Source of the DNA: Haplosporangium gracile
Taxonomy: Eukaryota > Mortierellomycota > Mortierellomycetes > Mortierellales > Mortierellaceae
Length of the DNA stretch: 10,787 nt
Assembly: GCA_015499985.1 (NCBI GenBank)
Contig: JAAAUF010001176.1
Location: forward strand, 1 to 10,787
Direction of reading: 5' to 3'
The notes below the pieces were generated by a model. It searched no databases. It was not told the DNA's origin and worked only from the letters and a program-made list of their open reading frames with translations. How positions within the stretch are numbered: the first letter of the stretch is position 1; the number at the start of each line of letters is the position of its first letter. Shown piece after piece: positions 1 through 10,361 of the stretch. The position numbers were made by a program, and so were the translations under genes.

Positions 1-284
1 GGAAGGGCAGCAAAAAAAAAGGCGTATAGTAAAGAGATATCCTTCTAGGCTTTGGGCGCAAGGATGGATGACCATTAGCAAACCCTCCCTCCCCCCAGCA
101 TACAATTACGAGGGCGAGACATGCCTTGTTCTTTTAGTTGACTATGATCAATGATGCCTACGGGAGCGACAAAGAAGGGTGCCTTGCCCAACCAAGCGTG
201 AGGGTCACCTTGGCTTTTTTGATTTGCCTGCTTGTTTGTTTTTTCTTCCTTGTTTGCTTTATATTTTTTCTTGCTCCGTTCCTT

Positions 285-337
285 TACTTGCTTGCTTGCT
301 TATTTGTTTGAGTTTGTTTGTTTGTTTGTCTGCTTGT
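285..337. repeat. TTGC/TTTG tetranucleotide repeat tract
   Basis: Imperfect tandem tetranucleotides, first CTTG/TTGC units and then TTTG units, are read on the plus strand. Similar units are scattered back to about 220. It is a degenerate microsatellite inside the gene-poor region with no coding capacity I would support. Confidence 0.7.
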
Positions 338-757
338 TAGAGTTCCAGTAATTGTTGTCTGTTGGAAGTATTCAGTTGGGCAACGGTCCTTTGGAGCATT
401 GTTCATGCAAATCCTTCCTTTATTTATTCACCGCGTGCGTGTATCCACTGCATCCAGAAACCATACTTTCAGCAATCGAAATAAAACAAACACACAACCA
501 CAACATGGCATTATTATTTCTCGTGCCGGTTGGTATTTGACAATTTTAGTCAATCACGAAAGAAAAACAACAGAGTGGACAGAGGATTTGTTTACAGCAT
601 TTAGACTAAAGAACATATGCTAGAGCAAACGAGCGGCCTAGACCAAAAAAGTTGGTTGTTGCTAGCATGCTTCATTAGGCGATCTAGTTAACGTAAAACA
701 AAGAAACTGGTGGTGCCGCGTAAGGAGGATGATAACCTTCCCTTAGACTCTTTCTGG

Positions 758-812
758 AAGAGAGAGAGCGAGAGAGAGAGAGAGAGAGAAAGAAAGAGGG
801 AGAGAGAGAGAG
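758..812. repeat. GA dinucleotide microsatellite
   Basis: A run of AG/GA dinucleotides broken by one C at 769 and by a short GAAAGAAAGAGGG stretch; bases 770-812 are uninterrupted purine. Translation of either strand gives only Arg/Glu or Ser/Leu repeats, so the apparent open frames across it are artefacts of the repeat. Confidence 0.9.
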
Positions 813-930
813 CAAGTAAGGGCACGATTGAGGAACGGCAAACGAGAAGACTTGTTTTCTTTCTTTCTTCCTTTCTTTTCTCTCCTGCTTCTGCATTTGA
901 ACCAATTTAGTTTTCCATAAACAAGGCAAA

Positions 931-949
931 GTGAGTGAGAGAGAGAGAG
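931..949. repeat. Short GA microsatellite
   Basis: A GTGAGTGAGA start runs into a pure GA repeat, about 120 bases after the larger GA tract. The two probably have the same slippage origin. Confidence 0.75.
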
Positions 950-1554
950 CACTGACCCCGGTCCCACCTGTCAATGGTCTCCTTCAGATGGGTAGTAGAC
1001 AATGCACTATAGTTTTCGTCCTACCCCTTCTTCCCGCCTCGTCCATTCCCTCCTTCAACCAAATGTTATTTCTTTCGCTGTCCCGGGTACTCTCTGTTTG
1101 GGCTCAAACAGCGGCGAGAGAAAAGGACTGAACATGGGGGACGGAGAAGGAAGACGAAGAAGCAGAGGAGGAAGCATGTTCAAGGTCTGGTCGTCAGTTA
1201 TCTATCACTTCCATATTGTTTCTTTTCTCTTCCTCCCTAGACCCTCCTCTTTTCCCACTGCGTTTGTCTCCTCTTGTTTTCCGGAGTTGGGTTTTAACTT
1301 TCCCTATGCGATGCAATGCTTAACGTCGAAAACAACGGGTATTAACACAGACAGAGACAAGACACACACAAGGAAAAAAACAAAAGATACATGCAATGTC
1401 GACCATCATAGCGGCGTCTAAAAAGTGACATCAATCATGAACAGAAGATACCCGACCCGACAGAGTAATATTGTTCCTTTGTTTCTCTTTTTTTTGGATG
1501 ACCGACTTGAATATCTGCCTTGCCTTCATTGAAACTCAAACTCTCCTCTCGCGC

Positions 1555-1574
1555 GCTCTCTCTCTCTGTCTCTC
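1555..1574. repeat. CT microsatellite
   Basis: CT dinucleotides on the plus strand with one G interruption, flanked by CGCG steps. It has the opposite strand polarity to the GA tracts at 758-812 and 931-949. Confidence 0.7.
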
Positions 1575-1640
1575 GCGGCCCAATGGGGAATAAGAGAAAG
1601 AGAAAGGTGGTTGGTCCAAGCTTCACTTGAAGGGGGAGAC

Positions 1641-1684
1641 GAAAGGAAGGGAGAAGGAAAGGAAGGGAGGAAAAGAGAGAGAGA
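1641..1684. repeat. Homopurine tract (44 bases)
   Basis: Uninterrupted purine on the plus strand built of GGAAGG, GAAAGG and GAGA units; after one T at 1685 further purines follow. Such tracts are typical non-coding low-complexity DNA and could form triplex structures. Confidence 0.75.
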
Positions 1685-3452
1685 TGGAGGGAGGGGCGTA
1701 TCGATCGGGAGGGAATGTGGCCTTTCCTCTTGAACGTGGAGAGACGGAGTGGAGAGAGCGAGGAAAGGCAGTAATGGATGAGTACTCGTTTTGCAAGGCA
1801 TCCCTTTCTTTTTTTCGCTTCCTAATTTGGATTTTTCTTTGACTGTTACTAGATCTGATATATCCCTTTCCTTCTTTGAAAGCTGAGAAGAAGAGAAAGA
1901 GTGCAGACCTCTAATCTAGAGGAACCCCCTCGAAATAGTAGGTAGTTGTGGGCGCGAGAAGGAAAGAATGGAAAAGATGGCGACATCTGATGTGAGTTTA
2001 GAGCTCTCAAAAGGCAAAAAAAAAAAAGACGCGTGTTTTTTTGCCAGGTCACACACACAAAACAGGACGCACGTTTTATCAATATGAGCACCCCTGATAG
2101 TTTAATGTCGCGTTTCTTTTTGTTTCAGCTGCGTACTGAAGACGAATAAGCGAGCAATCGGATTTATATCTCTGAATACTTTAGAGAGGGTAGGATGTGT
2201 GCAGGAAGGAAGGGTTTGGGTGTACGCATACACGCAATTAAGCCCTAGTGTAGTTATCTTCCTCTTAGCGGTCTCGTATAGGCGATTACATAAAAATATG
2301 ACAAATACAAAGGCGTATCCATTTACAAGATCGGCAATTGTTAGCTCTTATCTGTTACTCCTTCGTGGGAGGTTTGTTAATAATTTCCTCCAGAAAAAAG
2401 AGGTGAGGAAAAGGTCTAGAACCTAGAAGTAGAGATGCGTGTCCTATCCACTGAATTTTTTTTTCTCAATTATTGTTCCTTCGTCGCTCTTCAGTTTTTT
2501 TTTTAAACTTTATTTTCGTCCAAAAAAGCTTGGAAATGGCCGTTACTATGCTCTTTTGTTTTCTCTTTCATTGTTATTATCGTCATTGTCTTTCTCGCCA
2601 TTAAACACTATCTTTTTGGATTCTGGATGGCATTTGCTGTTGCGCCGAGTGTGTATGTGGCGTTTCACGGTTATGCAGAATACGCGGAATACATTTTGGT
2701 TGCATATAGAGATAGGGAAGTTTTCTTACCATGCACAGAGGCGCAAAAATAATTTGAGCAACAAACAAGCAAACAACTGAAGGGGGTTTTGTTGTTAAAG
2801 AAAATAAACACTTTTTTATCTTTTACCCACCGTGCATTCACTATCTTCCTATATGTCTCTCATTCATATCCCCACCCCTGCCCCCTTTAAAAAGAGCCGC
2901 CTCGTTTTTGTTTTTCAGTGTTGTTCAATCGGATAATAGTTAGTACTGATTCAGGGGGTGGGAATATGGGCTATCTCGAGCATGCTCGCCCTTGTTTTTC
3001 GCGCTGGTATTTCCTCAGCCTTTTTTTTTTCCTTTCCTTCACGCATGCACATCCCCCGAAACGCGTTTTTCATCCTTTCCTCCCCCCATTCCCCCTTCCA
3101 TACCTCACTTCCGACTATCTTTCTCTCTATCCTAGCGCCATCTAAATTAAAATGACGAAGGTAGAAAAAAAAAACAAAACAAAACAAGAAAAACGAAAGC
3201 GGTACAATAAGTCGGTGGCTCTCTGCATAATCCAAACCTACGGGGAGAACGAGAGAGAGACATAACGCGACAAACAAATGAGCCCTCTTTGAAGTGAAAA
3301 TGAAAGAAAAAACGTATCTGAAAAACAGCTTCTTTTATTTATGTCGTTCTTGTTTCTTACTCTTTCTTTTCTCATTCTCTCTGTCCCCTTTGACCCCCCT
3401 TTTCTCTACTTTTTTAGAGGCTTGAGTTACACACAATTATTTTCGTGCTACC

Positions 3453-3524
3453 AAGAGAAAAGAAAGGAGAGAAAAGGGAAGGGGAAGAGGAAGAGGAAGA
3501 GGAAGAGGGGAGGGGGGGGGGAAA
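3453..3524. repeat. 72-base homopurine tract with GGAAGA repeats and G10
   Basis: Every base from 3453 to 3524 is A or G on the plus strand. The middle (about 3484-3507) is a tandem array of AGGAAG-type hexamers, and the right part is a GGGG run followed by an uninterrupted run of ten Gs at 3512-3521. This combination can form intramolecular triplex or G-rich structures. It may affect replication, transcription or sequencing accuracy. Confidence 0.9.
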
Positions 3525-4832
3525 TAGCCGTTGAAAGAAAACGTTTCATATCGTCTCGTTTGTACCCTCCTTTTTCATGGCAATTATAACTAAAATGAGT
3601 TACAACATAGTCCTTTTTCTCGTGCACGGCGTAAAAATTACCGCAATGCGTATATGGGTTGGATGTATATTAGTACGAGCGAAAAGAATGACAGGAGGAG
3701 AGAGGAAAGGGCGTTTAAGGGAGTGAAATAAATATGGGATGCTTCAGGGGGTGAGGTTCCCTAGCGATCCCCCCATCCGTATGCAAAAAGTAAAATGCTA
3801 TCAAGGAGAAATTTGGCATTTTTGGAGGGCGTTGGAGTAAAAGAACTGGTGACATTACTTTTAGTATATTGAACGACTATAGGCACTCCTTGCTCTCATT
3901 CAATCCCCTCCCTGGTTGAAAGACAAGGGATTTTCCTCACAATTTGAGTTTAGAGAGAAGGGTTGACTTGGCGCATTGCGGGTAAGCGGATGGGTGGATG
4001 GGTAAATGGGCGGCAAGGGCTGGACTTGAATGGTTGTTGCATTTTTTTGTTGCTGCATGGTACAAAAATTGAGGAAGCATATTGGACTGTGGGGGAGAGA
4101 GACAGCAGAAAAAGAGCGAGTGAGAGGAGTACATATTTGATGCAAGGAGAAGGGGGAGAAGAGAGACGAAAAATGAGAGGGAAGAAATCACTTTCAATGA
4201 AGTGTTGTATAACAAGAATAAAAAAAAGCACCACAGCAAAATACAGCGCATTGAAAAAAAAGAGGACATGCAAGGAGGGTTGGAAAGGATACTTATTGCG
4301 GATCGCCCAACAATTAGCATGCATGTTTAACAACCAACAACCACAAAACAAACAATCAGCGACCTGGATGAAAGGAAGAAAACAACAACACGCAAAAGCA
4401 ATAAGTAGATGCATGCACATTCGATCTTGACACTCCTTGAAACACGTCGGTTGGGGCTTTGGAAGGTTTGTTTTTTTTTTGTTGTTGTTGTTATGTGTAT
4501 AGGCGCTAGATGCATGAATGGGATAATTTGTGCTGATCACGATGACCTTCTACGGAGTATCCCTTTTTTTTCTTCTTCTCTGTTTTGGTCTGGTGTGCGT
4601 AATTCAAACTACGAAGGCGTGTATCCTAGTTGGTAGTCGGTAGGCAATTGTAGGGCGTGTAGAGTTTGCCACCAATTTCTTTCCACTGGTACCAGACGCG
4701 ACTCCCTCTAATAACCGATCGATCATGTTAATCAGGGTTAGGCATTCTCAAATTGACAAACCTCTCAATTAAACAGGTCCTAATTGCACAAAATTAGTGG
4801 TCGAATGTCAAAGGTCACTATTATGGTATCGA

Positions 4833-4838
4833 TTTATT
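4833..4838 (-). terminator. Candidate poly(A) signal of the small membrane-protein gene
   Basis: The plus strand reads TTTATT, which is AATAAA on the minus strand, about 270 bases beyond the stop codon of the minus-strand gene ending at 5106. Position and orientation suit a 3' UTR, but fungal poly(A) signals are degenerate and a chance match is possible. Confidence 0.35.
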
Positions 4839-5105
4839 AGTTTACAGCTGCCAGGCTTTCAAAGAGAAAGAGCCAGGGTACAAGATTGCAGCATTTTTTT
4901 CAGGTCTATGTGTGAGCGCGTTTGTGGTGTGAATATTGTGAAAAATTCAGCCCAAGGACAGAGTGATAGGAGTCATAAGATCAACGGAATAGAAATAGTT
5001 GAAAAGTTCCCACCAATTGCGAATCCAAAATGAAGTGTCCATGGAAGAAGAAGAGAACCAAATCGAAGATCATCGCCGTCGCTCTCTCCTTAAGCGTATC
5101 CGTCA

Positions 5106-5534
5106 TTAATCTCTCTCGCGAGCCTCGGCCTGCTTGCGAAGGGCATCGGCGTCTCTCCTAGAGACCTTTTCGGCCTTCCTGGCCTGGAACTCTGCCTCCT
5201 TTGCTTGCTTCTTCTTCTCCTGACGGTTCTTGGGGAGTGGTGACGGTGCGGGTTCCCAGGCGGTGGGTGCAATGAAGCCAATGAGCTTCATCGAGATGGT
5301 GTATCCGACGTATGCTGCCAGTGGGTAGTATAGGTAAGCGTTGCTCAACTCGTAAGCCTACAATACATAAAGTAAAAGAGATGTCCTTGGTAAATAAGGT
5401 CCCTCTGATGGTGAAGATTCCGTGGGTGCGATGAGAGAGATTGTTCCTGTGAATGTTGAACGTACGTAGCAGAAGACGAGGGCGACGAGGAAGATGCCTG
5501 CGGCGACGCCATAGTAAAGGATTGTGTTTGACAT
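5106..5534 (-). CDS. Small two-exon membrane protein with charged helical tail
   Basis: A 106-residue protein spliced from 5534-5466 (23 codons) and 5357-5106 (83 codons plus TAA). The start codon at 5534 opens MSNTILYYG. Residues 4-23 form a strongly hydrophobic segment, and residues about 30-53 form a second one rich in Tyr, Leu, Ala and Ile. A Pro-rich linker (about 54-65) follows, then a Lys/Arg/Glu/Ala-rich tail (66-106) that should form a long charged helix or coiled coil. The layout suggests a hairpin or signal-anchored protein of the ER or another endomembrane with a soluble charged tail; that is inference. The intron removal is phase 0 and joins two hydrophobic stretches in frame, whereas unspliced reading gives unrelated basic sequence. 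I do not recognise the family and give no function. The gene is divergent from the Prp43 gene, with 389 bases between start codons. Confidence 0.75.
5358..5465 (-). other. Intron of the small membrane-protein gene (108 bases)
   Basis: On the minus strand the donor is GTACGT at 5465 and the acceptor is TTGTAG ending at 5358. It lies between codons (phase 0), after Tyr23 and before Ala24. Other AG acceptors inside the intron lead to early stops. No strong CTAAY branch site is visible; TTTAC about 15 bases before the acceptor is a weak candidate. Confidence 0.75.
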
Positions 5535-5923
5535 GAGGATCGAGTTGGAGGAGGAGTTGTATGGGAGAAGAGGGAGAGGAAGAAGTAGAAGGAAAAGAAA
5601 GTCGAGAAGAACAAACGAAGGACACGACTGCGTGTGAGCGGGTGAGCAAGTCTACTCCCGGGGTCCTACTCCTATTGGTTGCCTGCTTGAGAAGCACAAC
5701 ACCGTTGGCTCGGCGAATCATTTCTCAAGAGTGAATAGTCCTCGGGATCACGGGAAGTATGAAATCTTATCGCAATTACTGTCATCTTCGAGTAGGTGGC
5801 TGGGATGGCGAAATGTTGTTTGCCTTTTTTTTTCTAAGGAAGGTCCTCACCAAACTCTCCATTCCATTCACTCCTCTCCCTCACTCCTTCTCCCGTCCTT
5901 CCAGGAATTCAACAACAACCCTA
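5535..5923. promoter_or_regulatory. Divergent intergenic region with inverted CCAAT box
   Basis: This 389-base stretch separates the start codons of two genes facing away from each other, so it must hold promoter elements and 5' UTRs for both. ATTGG at 5674-5678 is a CCAAT box on the minus strand and lies near the middle. The right half is pyrimidine-rich, as is usual just upstream of fungal start codons. No TATA box is evident for either gene, which suits housekeeping-type expression. A 5' UTR intron on the plus strand is possible within it. Confidence 0.6.
5757..5904 (+). other. Possible 5' UTR intron of the Prp43 gene
   Basis: A GTATGA donor-like site at 5757 and a pyrimidine-rich tract ending in CTTCCAG at 5904 would bound a 148-base intron 19 bases before the start codon. 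A CTCAC sequence near 5880 could serve as branch site. The signals are reasonable, but nothing coding supports the junction, so this is tentative. Confidence 0.3.
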
Positions 5924-8563
<2,640 letters not shown>

Positions 8564-9147
8564 ATAGATTTCTTTCTCTCTCTTTTTTCTTTTTCATCAT
8601 TCATTGTTTTTCCATTCCCTCACTCTTACTAGTATTACCATTCGTCATCTTCACACATATTACAATTCCAAAGTCATTTGCATCATATCGTATCTGATCC
8701 ATCCTGTCGTGTGTCCATTCTTGGTCTTGCTTCTTCCATGCGGCTTTAGCTTGTAGCAAATTGACAGCGCATTCATTTATTTAGTCAATGGAGAGAGTCA
8801 CATTTCTTCATGAGAGCCCTTAAATATGCACACTCGAACCGCATTCAGCAAAACAATTAACAACGTTCCTTTTACCTTTTTTCTTTCTTCCCCCTCACCT
8901 TTCACGCATTCCACTGGATTTCTAAACCTTCTACTTCCTTCCTCACCCTAGGACGCACCATTAACGTCCTAGCTCCGCCTCCCCTAGTCTCCCTTTCCAC
9001 TCCATCTGTCCCTTGGTCCCCTCATCGACTCTACTGGTCTCAAGAAGCAGACGTATAGCTATCAACAGAGCTGATTGCTGCATGAGTGTCTTTTCCGTTG
9101 TTTAACCACAAACTGACAGCTCCTTTTTTTAGTCTCTGTTAGCCCTT
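8564..9147. other. Prp43 3' UTR and intergenic DNA
   Basis: Pyrimidine-rich DNA directly after the helicase stop codon, with TTTCTTTCTCTC-type runs typical of fungal 3' UTRs. No exact AATAAA occurs in the first 500 bases. I see no gene, repeat array or RNA gene here; a tRNA-like TCGAACC at 8833-8839 lacks a matching stem. Confidence 0.5.
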
Positions 9148-9641
9148 ATGAATGACAATAAAACAAGTATCTCTCTCTCGCCTGGCTATGAAAGATATGG
9201 GACAACAAATAGCTGTTGGACGTTTAAACCTCCTCCCTGGATTTGCTGCAGTTGTTAAGGACAAGAGCGTTACAAAGGATGCCACAAGAGCCTGCTACCT
9301 GCTTATGGTGTTCTCGTCTTTTACCTGCAATTCAAGTCTCCTCAGCGTCCTATGACGAAGAGATTGTAGATGACGTTGTGTACAAGACACACTTCAAAGT
9401 TGATGGTTTTTTTCATCTAGTAAAAGAGGGACAGCCTCTTCTTCTTCATAAGTGCCTTCACTTCTCTCAAGTTACTGGTCTTGCTACAGCCACTACCACA
9501 GGCAAAAGGTGCAGCAACAATAATCGAGGCATTTTCCCGGCAGCACAAGAGCAGCTGTGCCCATATCATGTCCTTCGCTGTCTTGTTAGAAGGATGGTAA
9601 CTTTGTATAAACAAACCCTTGCAAGGAATAGCAAAATGTAG
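9148..9641 (+). other. Coding-like stretch, unassigned, frame disrupted
   Basis: Two overlapping plus-strand frames (9152-9355, 67 codons; 9243-9641, 132 codons) read as fairly normal protein rather than low-complexity sequence, unlike the DNA on either side. The second contains the stretch YKTHFKVDGFFHLVKEG. A CTCCTCAG acceptor-like site ends at 9350 near the join, so an intron or a frameshift could link them. The minus strand also has a 65-codon frame at 9417-9614. I do not recognise a family. Options are an orphan gene, a decayed gene or a fragment of an old mobile element; none is shown. Confidence 0.25.
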
Positions 9642-9757
9642 AAAAAAATGACTAAAACGATCTTCATCTCATCTTTCTTTCTCCTCTACAAGACCTCCCT
9701 TGCTTCCTCCTGTGTCTCTTCTCCTTCATTGCCTTTTCCTGCCTTATTTCTCTTTCT

Positions 9758-9790
9758 TCTCTCTCTCTCACACACACACACTCTCTCTCT
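9758..9790. repeat. Compound CT/CA/CT microsatellite
   Basis: About five CT units, six CA units and five CT units in a row on the plus strand, ending about 29 bases before the TATA box. CT-rich blocks are common in fungal core promoters. Confidence 0.85.
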
Positions 9791-9818
9791 CCCTTCTGCG
9801 TCTTTGCCTAGAAAGGCA

Positions 9819-9826
9819 TATATAAG
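9819..9826 (+). promoter_or_regulatory. TATA box (TATATAAG) of a plus-strand promoter
   Basis: A strong TATA match directly follows a CT-rich block. It predicts transcription starting around 9850-9870. The next coding signal on the plus strand is the XPG-like exon from 10362, so the promoter probably serves that gene with a long or spliced 5' UTR. The pyrimidine-rich run ending in AAACAG at 9936 could be an acceptor of a 5' UTR intron. Confidence 0.5.
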
Positions 9827-10361
9827 AGCAGACCCCAACGCGCAAAGCAGAAATCAAATAAAGATCCTTTAATTACTACACATTCCCACCTACTCTTTTT
9901 GCCGTGCTTTTCTTCACTCCTTCTTTCTAAAAACAGACTTTGAGTCCACATGTCCATCTCTCCGCCCATATGAAACGAAAAAAAGTAGATCTGGATGGTC
10001 AAAATCAAGCATAACTCTCAAGTGCGTGTTTCGTGAGTACCAACAAACATTGTTTCTTTTTTTTCTCGGTCGGTTTTTCTCCGATCTCTTTGAAAACTGT
10101 AGGGCTGAGCTCCTGGAATCGATTACCTCAACTCCGCTTAGATAGACGGGAGTTATAAACGACGTGAGAAAAAACAAGTTACGAAATGTGAGAAATATGA
10201 CTCGAAATTGTTGTCCTGGGAACATATTGATACGCCTCTGCCACATCATTTGGTCACTGTGGGGTCAACGTTTTTTTCTTTAAAAACTACATAGCCAGAA
10301 GCGTAAAAGTTTTTTTTACAATAACCTACTAATGGGCACCATTGAGAAGCGTCTTTCTGAG

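Larger units (their letters stand above)
1..4830. other. Gene-poor, low-complexity intergenic region
   Basis: I find no supportable gene in this stretch. Open frames up to 196 codons exist on both strands, but they overlap one another, lie in purine- or pyrimidine-rich DNA, have skewed composition (Ser/Leu/Phe-rich on one strand, Arg/Glu/Lys-rich on the other) and show no recognisable domain. The DNA alternates between CT-rich and GA-rich blocks with many homopolymer runs. Several strong 3' splice-site-like sequences occur on the plus strand (ending 2128, 2918 and 4903), so untranslated exons or a non-coding transcript are possible. It may be the long upstream region of a gene lying to the left of the window. 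No tRNA-like pair of A and B boxes was found. Confidence 0.6.

Noticed and set aside
684..974. Ser/Leu-rich minus-strand frames, and an Arg/Glu-rich plus-strand frame, across the GA repeat
   Set aside because: They are translations of a dinucleotide microsatellite, not protein-coding sequence.
651..4340. Possible inverted repeat (GTTGGTTGTTG with GCATGC at 651-671, and GCATGC with AACAACCAAC at about 4318-4337)
   Set aside because: The matching parts are short, the spacing between them differs and both are simple-sequence motifs. No target-site duplication or transposase supports an element.
3963..4430. 155-codon plus-strand open frame
   Set aside because: It has a non-ATG start, a Lys/Arg/Gly/Glu skew from purine-rich DNA, and a competing frame of equal quality on the opposite strand.
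3950..4540. 196-codon minus-strand open frame rich in Cys, Phe and Leu
   Set aside because: It starts at a non-ATG codon and overlaps other frames on both strands. Its hydrophobic look comes from T-rich DNA, and no domain or splice logic supports it.
4626..4680. tRNA-like A-box sequence TAGTTGGTAG
   Set aside because: No B box (GTTCRANNC) follows within the right distance and no acceptor-stem pairing is visible.
4732..4740. Telomere-like AGGGTTAGG
   Set aside because: A single unit with no tandem array; a chance match.
5158..5721. 187-codon basic minus-strand frame overlapping the small membrane-protein gene
   Set aside because: It runs through that gene's intron in another frame and lacks any hydrophobic or domain pattern; the spliced model explains the region better.
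5759..5923. Upstream extension of the Prp43 frame by 55 codons
   Set aside because: The extension is UTR-like and pyrimidine-rich with no similarity to helicase N termini. The ATG at 5924 gives a normal family length.
8833..8839. TCGAACC resembling a reversed tRNA B box
   Set aside because: The flanking bases do not pair to form a T stem and no A box lies at the expected spacing.
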